Assembly (NCBI RefSeq): GCF_039830145.1
Contig: NZ_CP156082.1
Span: 2,436,001 to 2,500,000 of the forward strand
Reading direction: 5' to 3'
Source of the DNA: Croceibacterium sp. TMG7-5b_MA50
Lineage (GTDB): Bacteria > Pseudomonadota > Alphaproteobacteria > Sphingomonadales > Sphingomonadaceae
Length of the DNA: 64,000 bases
Below are positions 25,376 through 33,986 of the stretch, in pieces. The notes beneath the pieces are model-generated. The model was given only the letters and a program-made list of their open reading frames with translations, was not told where the DNA came from and did not search any database. Position numbers and translations under genes: made by a program. Each line of letters starts with the position of its first letter. Within the stretch, counting starts at the first letter, position 1.

Positions 25376-26229
25376 TCCCTTACGCAGAGGTGATCGGCGA
25401 TCCGATCGTGCAGTCCAAGTCGCCGGTGATGCACGGCCACTGGCTGGAGCGTGCCGGTATCGCGGGCGAGTACCGCCGTTGCCTGGTCACGGCGGAGGGC
25501 TTGGGCGATTACCTCGCCGAACGGCGCGCCGACGCGGCATGGCGTGGCTGCAACGTGACCATGCCGCACAAGCTGGCGGTGCGGCCGCTGCTGGACCGCG
25601 TGACCCCGCTGGCGGAGCAGATCGGCGCGGTGAACACGATCCTGCGGGCGGAGGACGGTACGCTGACCGGTGACAACACCGATGCGCCCGGCTTCATGGA
25701 GCCATTGCGACCCCTGCTGGCCGAACCGCACCTGTTCCGCATGGCGCGGGTGCTGGGCACCGGCGGTGCCGCACGCGCGGTCGTGACGGGGCTGGCGGCG
25801 GAGGGGTTCACCATCGTGCTCGCCGGCCGTGATCCGGCCAAGGCACGCGCGCTGCTGGATGAACTGGTGCCCGATGGAGAGCATCACGCGGTCGACCTGG
25901 CCCATTTCGCCGATCCCACCGATTTCGAGTTCGACGACCGGCAGGGCCTGCTGGATCTGGTGGTGAATGCCAGTCCGCTGGGCATGGCCGGGCAGCCGCC
26001 CTTGCAGCTCGACATCAGCCACGTGCCGCCGGCCAGCGTGGTCTACGACGTGATCACCTCCCCCGTGCATACGCCCCTGCTGGTGGAGGCGGAGGCGGCG
26101 GGGCTGCGGACAGTGGATGGCCTTGCCATGCTGATCGGGCAGGGTGCGGTCGCCTTCCGGCTGTTCTTCGGCGTGCAGCCGGTGCGCGACGATAATGATG
26201 CGGAGCTGCGCCGGCTGCTGACCGCGTGA
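25372..26229 (+). CDS. aroE: shikimate dehydrogenase
   Basis: A 285-residue shikimate-pathway enzyme reducing 3-dehydroshikimate with NADPH. The substrate site is visible as VIGDPIVQSKSPVMHGHW and GCNVTMPHKL with the catalytic Lys. Further blocks are DNTDAPGFM, GTGGAARAVVTGLA for nucleotide binding, NASPLGMAGQPPL and the C-terminal DGLAMLIGQGAVAFRLFFG. ATG 25372 overlaps the maf stop and its own stop overlaps the coaE GTG, so maf-aroE-coaE are translationally coupled. Confidence 0.96.
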   Translation: MIPYAEVIGDPIVQSKSPVMHGHWLERAGIAGEYRRCLVTAEGLGDYLAERRADAAWRGCNVTMPHKLAVRPLLDRVTPLAEQIGAVNTILRAEDGTLTGDNTDAPGFMEPLRPLLAEPHLFRMARVLGTGGAARAVVTGLAAEGFTIVLAGRDPAKARALLDELVPDGEHHAVDLAHFADPTDFEFDDRQGLLDLVVNASPLGMAGQPPLQLDISHVPPASVVYDVITSPVHTPLLVEAEAAGLRTVDGLAMLIGQGAVAFRLFFGVQPVRDDNDAELRRLLTA

Positions 26230-26852
26230 CCACCCGTCGCCCGTTCGTGCTGGGCCTCACCGGCTCCATCGGGATGGGCAAGTCGACGGTTGCGGCGATG
26301 TTCGCCGAGGCCGGCGTGCCGGTGTTCGATGCTGATGCAGAAGTGCGCCGGCTTCAGGGTCCGGGCGGTGTGTTGCTGCCGAAGATCGAGGCGGCGTTCC
26401 CCGGCACGACCGGGGCGGCGGGGGTGGACCGGCAGTTACTGGGCGCGGCGGTGTTCGGCGATGATGCGGCGCTCGCCCGGCTGGAGGGGATCGTCCACCC
26501 GGCGGTGCGTGCATCGCGTGCCGCCTTCTTGGAAGCGCATGGCGCCGATCCGCTGGTCGTGTTCGACATTCCGCTGCTGTTCGAGACCGGCGGGGTGACG
26601 GATGTGGATGCGGTCGCCGTGGTGTCCGCCCCGGCGGACGTGCAGCGGGCGCGGGTGCTCGCGCGCCCCGGCATGACACCCGAAAAGCTGGCCGCAATCC
26701 TGGCGCGGCAGATGCCCGATGCCGACAAGCGCGCCCGCGCCGATCACCTGATCGACACCGGCACCAGTCATGAAGAAACGCGCGCCGCCGTCCGGGCTCT
26801 GGTGGAGAAGCTGACAGGCCCGCTTGCCAGCCCGCCGCTCGCGGGCGCATAG
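26226..26852 (+). CDS. coaE: dephospho-CoA kinase
   Basis: A 208-residue kinase catalysing the last step of coenzyme A synthesis. The Walker A motif GLTGSIGMGKST is at residues 10-21, FDADAEVRRL follows, and VVFDIPLLFETGG is the CoA-domain signature, then ARPGMTPEKLAAILARQMPDADKRARADHLIDT. The start is GTG 26226 in a GTGA overlap with aroE. The family-typical length supports this start. Confidence 0.95.
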   Translation: MTTRRPFVLGLTGSIGMGKSTVAAMFAEAGVPVFDADAEVRRLQGPGGVLLPKIEAAFPGTTGAAGVDRQLLGAAVFGDDAALARLEGIVHPAVRASRAAFLEAHGADPLVVFDIPLLFETGGVTDVDAVAVVSAPADVQRARVLARPGMTPEKLAAILARQMPDADKRARADHLIDTGTSHEETRAAVRALVEKLTGPLASPPLAGA

Positions 26853-26859
26853 GCCCGCC

Positions 26860-27558
26860 ATGCGCGAGATCGTGTTCGATACCGAAACCACCGGCGTGGA
26901 CCCGGCGACCGGCGACCGCATGGTGGAGATCGGCTGCATCGAGCTGGTCAACCGCATCCCGACAGGCCGCACCTATCACGCCTACTTCAATCCGGGCCGC
27001 CCCATGCCGATCGAGGCGGAGCGCATCCATGGCCTGGGCGACGCGTTCCTGGCCGGGCAGCGCCTGTTCCACGAACATGTGCTGGAGCTGATCGACTTCC
27101 TGGGCGATTGCCCGCTGGTGGCGCACAATGCGCAGTTCGATTTCGGCTTCCTCAATCACGAGCTGCGGCTGTGCGATCATCCGCTGGTGGCGATGGACCG
27201 CATGGTGGATACGCTGGCAATCGCCCGCCGCCGTCACCCGGGCGCCAAGCATTCGCTGGATGCGCTGTGCAGCCGTTACGGCATCGACCGCAGCCACCGC
27301 GTGCTGCACGGCGCGCTGCTCGATGCCGAGCTGCTGGCGCAGGTCTATGTCGAGCTGACGGGCGGGCGGCAGATCGGGCTGTCGCTGGCGAGCGAGACGG
27401 CGCAGGCCCTCGCTGTCGAGGCAGCCAGTGCCGTCAGCGCCTTCCAGCCGCGCCGCCGCGCCTACCGCACGCCCCGTCCGCATGGGCCAACGGCAGAAGA
27501 GCTGGCACGGCACAAAGCCTTCGTCGGCACGTTGTCTTCACCACTCTGGACGCAATAA
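26860..27558 (+). CDS. dnaQ: DNA polymerase III epsilon subunit
   Basis: A 232-residue 3'-5' proofreading exonuclease. The three Exo motifs are complete: FDTETTG with the catalytic Asp and Glu near residue 7, HNAQFDFGFLNHEL, and HGALLDAELLAQVY. The C-terminal tail (about 180-232) would contact the alpha subunit. ATG 26860 is 7 bp after coaE. It is the last gene of the coupled cluster beside the proposed origin. Confidence 0.95.
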   Translation: MREIVFDTETTGVDPATGDRMVEIGCIELVNRIPTGRTYHAYFNPGRPMPIEAERIHGLGDAFLAGQRLFHEHVLELIDFLGDCPLVAHNAQFDFGFLNHELRLCDHPLVAMDRMVDTLAIARRRHPGAKHSLDALCSRYGIDRSHRVLHGALLDAELLAQVYVELTGGRQIGLSLASETAQALAVEAASAVSAFQPRRRAYRTPRPHGPTAEELARHKAFVGTLSSPLWTQ

Positions 27559-27644
27559 GGGCGGCGGGCGCATACTGGTCACAGCTTGCCACCGCCGACT
27601 CCGTTGCGGCCGGGTGACAACAGACCAAAGGAGTACCCCCACCC

Positions 27645-28214
27645 ATGGAGATCCGCGTGTCCGGCCACCAGATGGATACTGGTTCGGCTCTGCAGGAACA
27701 TGCCACCGACCGGCTGGAGGCGATCGCTGAAAAGTATTTCAGTCGCGCTTTGTCCGCCACGGTGACCTTCGGCCCGGCGCCCTCCAGCGCCTATTCCTGC
27801 GACATTGTGATGCATGTGAACCAGGGTCTGATCCTGAAGAGCCATGGATCGCAGACCGACGTGCACCAAGCGTTCGACCAGGCGGCCGACAAGGTGGAGA
27901 AGCAGCTGCGCCGCTACAAGCGACGGCTGACGGATCGCCACCAGCAGGCCGACTTCGCCATGGCGGAACAGGATGCCGCCTACACGGTGTTCGCGGCTGA
28001 GGAGCCGGAAGCCGAGGTGGTGAGCGACGCGCCGCCGGTGATCGCCGAAACCCGGATCGACGTGCCGGAAGTCAGCGTGTCCGACGCCGTGATGCTGCTG
28101 GACCTGCGGCATACGGTGGCGCTGTTCTTCAAGAACGCGGGTACCGGTCGGCACAACATGGTCTATCGCCGCGATGACGGGTCGATCGGCTGGGTGGAGC
28201 CCGCGCGCACCTGA
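27645..28214 (+). CDS. hpf: long-form ribosome hibernation promoting factor
   Basis: A 189-residue protein with an N-terminal S30AE domain (MEIRVSGHQMDTGSALQEHA..., ending KRRLTDRH near residue 108), a flexible Ala/Glu-rich linker, and a C-terminal dimerisation domain (DLRHTVALFFKNAGTGRHNMVYRRDDGSIGWVEP). Long HPFs dimerise 70S ribosomes in stationary phase. AAAGGAG precedes the ATG at 9-10 bases. It is followed by ptsN after 75 bp, as rpoN-region HPF genes often are, although rpoN itself is not here. Confidence 0.93.
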   Translation: MEIRVSGHQMDTGSALQEHATDRLEAIAEKYFSRALSATVTFGPAPSSAYSCDIVMHVNQGLILKSHGSQTDVHQAFDQAADKVEKQLRRYKRRLTDRHQQADFAMAEQDAAYTVFAAEEPEAEVVSDAPPVIAETRIDVPEVSVSDAVMLLDLRHTVALFFKNAGTGRHNMVYRRDDGSIGWVEPART

Positions 28215-28289
28215 CGTCACACCGTTCCCGGCCGGACCGCCCGCGTCCGTCATTTGCGCGAGCGACCGGCCGGCCCTACAGGGCGCGCC

Positions 28290-28751
28290 ATGACCGCCTA
28301 TTTCAGCCTCAAGCCGGAGGCAATCAGCCTAGCCACCCTGCCCGACAAGGCCGCCGTTCTGGACGCCCTGGCCGGACAGCTGGCGGGTGCATGGGCCCTC
28401 GATCCGGCGCTGGTGCTGGATGCGCTGGAGGAACGCGAACGGCTCGGCAGCACCGGTTTTGGACGGGGCGTCGCCATGCCGCATGCGCGCATACCTGGCC
28501 TTGCGCGGCCTGTGGTGGCGGTGATCCGGTTGGGCCAGCCGCTCGACTTCGCGGCGGCCGACGGGCTGCCGGTCGTGCTGGTCTTCGGCCTCCTCTCGCC
28601 GACCAATAGCGGCGCCACTCACCTTCATGCCCTGGCTGCCTTGTCCCGCCTCGTGCGGGACGAGCGTGTGCAGGAGGCACTGCTCGACGCTCCGAACGCG
28701 GAGGTACTGTATGGTATCCTCGCCAACGCCGTCGATCGTGACGTCGCCTGA
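28290..28751 (+). CDS. ptsN: nitrogen-type PTS EIIA protein
   Basis: A 153-residue EIIA-Ntr domain. The phosphorylatable His lies in GRGVAMPHARIPG near residue 70, preceded by ALEERERLGSTGFG and followed by LDFAAADGLPVVLVFGLLSP and HLHALAALSRLVRD. It acts as a phosphate-accepting regulator linking nitrogen and carbon state to transport and stringent functions. Its TGA is directly followed by the ATG of the DUF1491 gene, so the two form an operon. Confidence 0.93.
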   Translation: MTAYFSLKPEAISLATLPDKAAVLDALAGQLAGAWALDPALVLDALEERERLGSTGFGRGVAMPHARIPGLARPVVAVIRLGQPLDFAAADGLPVVLVFGLLSPTNSGATHLHALAALSRLVRDERVQEALLDAPNAEVLYGILANAVDRDVA

Positions 28752-29075
28752 ATGGAGGCGCGACTTCCTGCGCATCTGGAGGTCGGCGGGCTGATCCGCG
28801 CGGTGGAGGCAGCCGGCGGGTTCGCCACCGTGCTGCATCGGGGGGAGCGGGAGGCCGGCACGATCATGCTGGTGCTGAGCGAACGGGGCACACCGGCGCA
28901 GGCGTACGAACGGATGCCGCAGGCGGATGGCACCCGCCGGTGGTTGCCGAGTCGGGCGCAGAACCCGGAAGATCCACGGGATTTCTGGGACTGGTGCGCG
29001 CGCCGCCACCGGCAGGATAGCGATTTGTGGGTGCTGGAACTCGATGTCGCGGATGGGCAACGCTTCATCGCCTGA
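28752..29075 (+). CDS. DUF1491 family protein
   Basis: A 107-residue cytoplasmic protein of unknown function. Recognisable family features are VGGLIRAVEAAGGFATVLHRGEREAGTIMLVL, a YERMPQADGTRRW segment and DLWVLELDVADGQRF at the end. It starts with zero spacing after ptsN, a linkage I recall in other alphaproteobacteria. No catalytic motif is evident. Confidence 0.75.
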   Translation: MEARLPAHLEVGGLIRAVEAAGGFATVLHRGEREAGTIMLVLSERGTPAQAYERMPQADGTRRWLPSRAQNPEDPRDFWDWCARRHRQDSDLWVLELDVADGQRFIA

Positions 29076-29303
29076 TGTTGCCACATTGCCGCCGCATAGA
29101 TTGACTCTGCGCTAACCAGGCGTAAACGCGCCTCCACTTCGGCAGCGCAGGCGGTTCGGGGGCGGCAGGATGCCGGTCTGGATCAGCGCGCAGACGGGGG
29201 GTGGCCGCCAAGCCGCCGGATGGACGTCTTGCGCGCGGATCGCTGTGCCGATGTCTTCTCGTGCGACTTGGGCAGGTGCCCACCGCCTTGAGCATCGGGA
29301 TAA

Positions 29304-29939
29304 ATGTCTTTCTTCTCTGCCCGCGCCCGGGTGACCGCCCTGGCGCTGACACTGCTTACTACTCTGTTCGGCGCCGCCGGTTCCGGCGCTTTTGCCCAGG
29401 ATGATCTGAGCATCCAGGCACAGCCCGTCACAGTCGTGCCGCCTCTGCCTGCCGAGGCCGAGCCGCTGCCGCGCTTCACCGCGGAGCCGGTGATCCAGGC
29501 ACTGCCCGAACCGACCGAGGCCGAAAGCCTGGCCGAACTGGTCGCCACCCTGCCGACCGAAGCCGATCTTTCCGACGAGATGAAGTGTCTGGCGCAGGCC
29601 ATCTACTGGGAAGCCCGTGGCGAAGACCTGGACGGACAGCTGGCCGTGGCACAGGTCATCATTAACCGCACCGAGACTGGCCGCTTCCCCGGCAATTATT
29701 GCGGCGTGGTGACGCAGCCGGCCCAGTTCTCCTTCGTTCGCGCTGGCCGCATTCCGGCGGTACGTGCCGGGTCGCAGGCTTGGCACCGGGCGAAGGCTAT
29801 TGCCCGCATCGCGCATGACGCACTGTGGGACAGTGAAGTGGGCGATGCCCTGTATTTCCATGCCCGCCGGGTTCGCCCTTCCTGGGCGCAGACGAAGCTC
29901 GCCCGCGGCACCATCGACAGTCACATCTTCTACCGCTGA
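29304..29939 (+). CDS. secreted cell-wall hydrolase (SleB/Hydrolase_2 type)
   Basis: A 211-residue protein with a signal peptide ending at GAFAQ, a Pro/Glu-rich linker to about residue 85, and a C-terminal SleB-like domain. The domain opens with DEMKCLAQAIYWEARGEDLDGQLAVAQVIINR, containing the catalytic Glu, then YCGVVTQPAQFSFV and ALYFHARRVRPSW. It is expected to cleave peptidoglycan glycan strands in the periplasm. The 228-bp upstream gap contains TTGACT at 29101 with TAAACG 16 bp further, a possible sigma-70-like promoter leaving a long leader. No other gene was found in that gap. Confidence 0.87.
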   Translation: MSFFSARARVTALALTLLTTLFGAAGSGAFAQDDLSIQAQPVTVVPPLPAEAEPLPRFTAEPVIQALPEPTEAESLAELVATLPTEADLSDEMKCLAQAIYWEARGEDLDGQLAVAQVIINRTETGRFPGNYCGVVTQPAQFSFVRAGRIPAVRAGSQAWHRAKAIARIAHDALWDSEVGDALYFHARRVRPSWAQTKLARGTIDSHIFYR

Positions 29940-30049
29940 GCGCATTGGCGCGCTGCCCAGCGCTGCCTTGCCGCCGATCACGCCGCCGCACCCCTCGTGC
30001 CGCGGCGTGTCTGCGGTTACGCGGCGAGGATGATACGCTGAACAAACTG

Positions 30050-30066
30050 TTGCGACGTAGTCGCAA
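30050..30066. promoter_or_regulatory. 17-bp palindrome in the siderophore receptor promoter
   Basis: TTGCGACGTAGTCGCAA is a perfect 7-3-7 inverted repeat 65 bp before the receptor ATG. It lies next to a second, imperfect palindrome at 30082. An iron-responsive regulator site is the likely meaning because the downstream genes are an iron-uptake cassette, but the regulator is unknown. Confidence 0.45.
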
Positions 30067-30081
30067 TATTAGCTTTGCAAC

Positions 30082-30096
30082 TGCGAATGGTTCGTA
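30082..30096. promoter_or_regulatory. candidate Fur-type box
   Basis: TGCGAATGGTTCGTA resembles the 7-1-7 palindrome TGCGAAT-N-ATTCGCA that I associate with alphaproteobacterial Fur boxes; five of seven arm pairs are complementary. It is 35 bp upstream of the receptor start codon, a repressing position. Confidence 0.4.
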
Positions 30097-30130
30097 GTAG
30101 CGGCGCCTCCGAAATCTTCAGGGGGTTCCG

Positions 30131-32476
30131 ATGTCCGCTACACGTACCGTTCCGTCCTATCTCGCGCTCGGTTGCGTCGGCGCGCTGGCGTTCACCCCGC
30201 CGACGCATGCGCAGCAGGCGGACCAGCCGCAACGCCTTGGCACCACCACGGTCACCAGCACCGCCATCGATGACGACGAGGTGAAGGTCGAAGAAGCGGA
30301 ATCGCCCAAGTACACGCAGCCGCTGCTGGACGTGCCGCAAACGATCACCGTGCTCAGCAACACGACGCTCAGGCAGCAGAACCTGCTGACCCTGCGGGAG
30401 GCGCTGACCACGATCCCCGGCATCACCTTCGGCGCGGGCGAGGGTGGGGGTGGCTACGGCGACAGCATCAACCTGCGGGGGCAGAGCGCGACCAACGACC
30501 TGCAGATCGACGGCGTGCGTGACAGTGCGCAATATAGCCGGTCCGACACCTTCAACCTGGAACAGATCGAGGTCGTGAACGGGGCGAACTCGGTCTATGC
30601 CGGCTCCGGGTCGATCGGCGGGACGATCAACCTCGTCACCAAGCGGCCCAAGGCTGACGACCTGACTATCGTGTCCGGCGGGATCGGCACCAACGAGTTC
30701 TTCCGCGGTACGATCGACAGCAACATGCGCGTGTCCGACACGATCGCCGTGCGCCTGAACGTGACGGGCCATCGCAACGATGTCGCGGACCGGGATGTGG
30801 AGCAGTCCGAACGCTGGGGCATCGCGCCGTCCGTCACTTTCGGCATCGACACGCCGACCAGCCTGACGCTGCTGTACCAGCACCAGGAAGACCAGAACAC
30901 GCCGGTCTATGGCGTGCCCTACTACTCCGCGCTGGGCGGGCTGCTGCCGGGCGCGAGCTATAGCGGCTATTACGGGTACAAGGATGTCGACCGGCAGGAC
31001 CAGACCATCGACCTCGCGACCGCGATCCTGGACCACCGGATCAGCGATGCGTTCTCCGTCCGCAACCTGTTCCGCTTAAGCCGGATCGAGGCCGACATCG
31101 TAGTGAATCCGCCGCAGGGCGCCTACTGCCTGGCCAACCGGACGACGATCGCCGGAGTCCCGTGCCCCGCCGGCCAGCAGGCCGGGCTCTTCTATCCGTC
31201 CGGCCCACGCGGCACGACGCGGCTGACCGAGACGGAGCTGCTGTACAACCAGCTCGACCTGATCGGCGAATTCGACACTGGCGGGATCGGCCACAATCTG
31301 ACGCTGGGCGTGGCCTACACGACCGAGGATTATCACATGGACAGCGGCAATTCGCTGCGCAATCCGGGCGGCGCCACGCCGAACCCGGCGCTGCCGCCGA
31401 TCAGCATCGCCAACCCCGATCCGGTCTATGGCGGCCCGGTCAATTTCGTCCGCAATTCCCGCCAGCAGGGCACGACCAACAACATCGCGGTCTATCTGTT
31501 CGACGCCATCGAACTGGCCGAGCAGTTCGAAATCAATGGCGGCATCCGATGGGAGCGCAACGAGGCGCGGTTCCGCAGCGACACCGTCACCACCGGCGGC
31601 GCCATCACCGCTGGGCGGGATCAGGTGAACAATGACGACCTGTTCAGCTACCGCATTGGCGCGGTGTTCAAGCCGGTGCCCAATGCCAGCCTCTACGCCG
31701 CCTATGGCAACAGCCGCACGCCGACTTCCGCCTCCGTTCGTGGCGGGTGCGGCATCGCCACTGCGGAGCAGGCGCTGATCGGCGCCGAACCATGCGGGGT
31801 GGAGCCGCAGGAAGCGAAGAACTACGAGATTGGCGGCAAGGTCGACCTGTTCGATGCCGACCTGCAACTGACCGCGGCGCTGTTCCGGAACGAGCGGACG
31901 AACTATCCCGTCACCAGCAACGATCCGTCGATCGGCAACCTGCAGGTGCTGGACGGCCGCAACCGGGTGGACGGCATCGCACTGGGCGCCAGCGGGCGGA
32001 TCACACCCGAATGGACGATCTTCGCCAACTACACCTACCTCGATACGGAGGTGCTGCAGTCGGTGTCGAACTACTGCCTCGCCAATCCGGGCAGCAGCTA
32101 CACGCCGATCGGTACGACCACCCCGGTGGTCTGCCCGCTGGTGGATGCGCAGGCCGGCAATCCGCTGACCAACAATCCCGAACATTCGGGCAGCCTGTTC
32201 ACCACCTATACCCTGCCGTTCGGCCTGCAGGTGGGCTACGGCCTCACCTACCAGGGCAGCTTCCTGCTGAGCAACACGACCGATCCGTTCATCAAGTCGG
32301 ACGACTGGATGACGCATCGTTTTTATCTCGCCTACACCATGGACAATGGCCTGGCGGCGCAGCTGAACGTGCAGAACGCGTTCGAGGAGCGGTACTTCAC
32401 CGGCATCCGCAACAATGGCTGGGCCGTGCCGGGCGAAGGTCGCTCCGCCGTGCTGACGCTGAGCTACAGCTACTGA
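30131..32476 (+). CDS. TonB-dependent catecholate-type siderophore receptor
   Basis: A 781-residue outer-membrane receptor. The signal peptide ends at THAQQA. The plug reads QPLLDVPQTITVLSNTTLRQQNLLTLREALTTIPGITFGAGEGG, then INLRGQSATNDLQIDGVRD and IEVVNGANSVYAGSGSIGGTINLVTK. These DVPQTI and IDGVRD features mark the siderophore class (Fiu/CirA/FhuE-like) and not the sugar-type receptors elsewhere in the window. The barrel ends in SYSY. It is followed by its own TonB protein and a PiuC-like hydroxylase, as with fiu-ybiX of E. coli. The exact siderophore is unknown. Palindromes at 30050 and 30082 suggest iron control. Confidence 0.88.
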   Translation: MSATRTVPSYLALGCVGALAFTPPTHAQQADQPQRLGTTTVTSTAIDDDEVKVEEAESPKYTQPLLDVPQTITVLSNTTLRQQNLLTLREALTTIPGITFGAGEGGGGYGDSINLRGQSATNDLQIDGVRDSAQYSRSDTFNLEQIEVVNGANSVYAGSGSIGGTINLVTKRPKADDLTIVSGGIGTNEFFRGTIDSNMRVSDTIAVRLNVTGHRNDVADRDVEQSERWGIAPSVTFGIDTPTSLTLLYQHQEDQNTPVYGVPYYSALGGLLPGASYSGYYGYKDVDRQDQTIDLATAILDHRISDAFSVRNLFRLSRIEADIVVNPPQGAYCLANRTTIAGVPCPAGQQAGLFYPSGPRGTTRLTETELLYNQLDLIGEFDTGGIGHNLTLGVAYTTEDYHMDSGNSLRNPGGATPNPALPPISIANPDPVYGGPVNFVRNSRQQGTTNNIAVYLFDAIELAEQFEINGGIRWERNEARFRSDTVTTGGAITAGRDQVNNDDLFSYRIGAVFKPVPNASLYAAYGNSRTPTSASVRGGCGIATAEQALIGAEPCGVEPQEAKNYEIGGKVDLFDADLQLTAALFRNERTNYPVTSNDPSIGNLQVLDGRNRVDGIALGASGRITPEWTIFANYTYLDTEVLQSVSNYCLANPGSSYTPIGTTTPVVCPLVDAQAGNPLTNNPEHSGSLFTTYTLPFGLQVGYGLTYQGSFLLSNTTDPFIKSDDWMTHRFYLAYTMDNGLAAQLNVQNAFEERYFTGIRNNGWAVPGEGRSAVLTLSYSY

Positions 32477-32552
32477 TCGCCGCTTCTATTGCGAGGTGAT
32501 TGCATGTAAGCAGTCGTCTCGCCCGGGGGGATGCACGGAGTTGTACACGGCC

Positions 32553-33284
32553 ATGCTGCTGGAACGCGCGGACGGCGTCGCATGGGGCGGGCACATGCCC
32601 GCCCCAGTGCCGCAAGCCCGGTATGACGCCGGCGGGCAGGGCCGTTTGTTGGCGATAGGTGTCACCGCTGCGGTTCATGTTGTGCTGTTGCTCGGCCTGC
32701 TGGCCCTGGGCATCCATGCGACCCGCACCGACCGGCAGCGCATCGTGGCCATCAACCTGACTCCGGTGGAGAGGCACCCACCACCGCCCGAGCAGGCACC
32801 CGAGCCCGCACCGGTGGAACAGCGTCAGCTCGACACCATGGTGCGCACACCCGACGTGCCGCAACCCGTCAACGTTCCGCGCCCGGCGATCGCGCTGGCA
32901 GCGCCGGCACCGCAAGCCGTCGCCGCGCCGCCGGCTCCCCCGGCACCTGCGCCGTCCGCGCCCCGGCAAGCGGCACCTGCCGTACCGGCTGAGGTCAGCA
33001 CCGTTCAGGGCGGCGACCTTGGCGCCCGCGTCCTCTCCGCCCCCGCGCCCCGCTACCCGGTGCAGAGCCGGCGCAAGCGCGAACAGGGCACGGTGGAACT
33101 GCTGCTGACGCTGGGGACCGACGGGACGGTGGAGACCATCGCCGTCAGCCGCAGCAGTGGCTTCGATCGACTGGACGATGCCGCGCTGTCGGCGGTGCGC
33201 CGCTGGCGGTGGGAGCCGATCATGCAGGCCGGCGCGCCGGTGCGGGTCCGCGGCATCGTCGCGATCCCCTTCGTGCTCGCCTGA
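32553..33284 (+). CDS. energy-transducing TonB protein
   Basis: A 243-residue protein when started at ATG 32553; CGGAG lies 12 bases upstream and a GTG at 32496 is also in frame, so the start is uncertain. A single transmembrane segment (LLAIGVTAAVHVVLLLGLLALGI) is near residue 35. A long Pro/Ala-rich periplasm-spanning region follows to about 165, then the TonB C-terminal domain (VLSAPAPRYPVQSRRKREQGTVELLLTLGTDG, FDRLDDAALSAVRRWRWEP). It would couple proton-motive force to the adjacent receptor. Confidence 0.88.
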   Translation: MLLERADGVAWGGHMPAPVPQARYDAGGQGRLLAIGVTAAVHVVLLLGLLALGIHATRTDRQRIVAINLTPVERHPPPPEQAPEPAPVEQRQLDTMVRTPDVPQPVNVPRPAIALAAPAPQAVAAPPAPPAPAPSAPRQAAPAVPAEVSTVQGGDLGARVLSAPAPRYPVQSRRKREQGTVELLLTLGTDGTVETIAVSRSSGFDRLDDAALSAVRRWRWEPIMQAGAPVRVRGIVAIPFVLA

Positions 33285-33293
33285 CCGCCACCC

Positions 33294-33977
33294 ATGCTGA
33301 TCGCCATTCCCGATGTGCTGGACGCGTCGCGCCTCGCCCGTGTGCGCAGCCTGGTTGATGGCGCCGCCTGGGTCGACGGCAATGTAACCTCCGGTCCGCA
33401 GTCCGCGCTTGCCAAGGACAACAACCAATTGCCCGAGGATAGCCCCGCCGCGCAGGAGGCGGGGCGCATCGTGCTGGAGGCGCTGGGCGCCAATCCGCTG
33501 TTCATCGCCGCGGCCCTGCCGCTCAGCATCTTCCCGCCATTGTTCAACGCCTATGCCGGTGGGCAGAAGTTCGGCACCCATGTCGACAATGCGGTGCGCA
33601 TTCATGCCGCCACCGGCCTGCGGGTCCGTTCCGACCTGTCGATGACGGTCTTCCTGGAAGATCCCGCCGCCTATGACGGCGGGGAGCTGGTGGTGGAGAC
33701 CAATTTCGGCGCGCAGGCGGTCAAGCTGCCCGCCGGCCACGCGGTGCTCTACCCATCGTCATCGCTGCACCGAGTGGAGCCCGTCACAAGGGGGCGCCGG
33801 GTGGCGAGCTTCCTGTGGCTGCAATCCATGGTGCGCGACGACGCGGCGCGGGCGATCCTGTTCGATCTCGACCGGTCGGTGCAGGACCTGGTCGTCGCGC
33901 AAGGCCATGGCGATCCGGCGGTGATCCGCCTGACAGGCGTATATCACAACCTCCTGCGCCGCTGGGCCGACGCCTAG
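33294..33977 (+). CDS. Fe(II)/2-oxoglutarate-dependent PKHD-type hydroxylase (PiuC/YbiX-like)
   Basis: A 227-residue oxygenase. The HxD iron site is THVDNA near residue 98, the second His is [15 protein letters not shown], and the C-terminal Arg in that motif would bind 2-oxoglutarate. [26 protein letters not shown] and [20 protein letters not shown] are family-typical. PiuC/YbiX genes sit next to catecholate siderophore receptor genes and are iron repressed, matching the receptor 0.8 kb upstream. It starts 10 bp after tonB. The biochemical substrate is not established. Confidence 0.9.
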   Translation: MLIAIPDVLDASRLARVRSLVDGAAWVDGNVTSGPQSALAKDNNQLPEDSPAAQEAGRIVLEALGANPLFIAAALPLSIFPPLFNAYAGGQKFGTHVDNAVRIHAATGLRVRSDLSMTVFLEDPAAYDGGELVVETNFGAQAVKLPAGHAVLYPSSSLHRVEPVTRGRRVASFLWLQSMVRDDAARAILFDLDRSVQDLVVAQGHGDPAVIRLTGVYHNLLRRWADA

Positions 33978-33986
33978 CAGCGCGCC

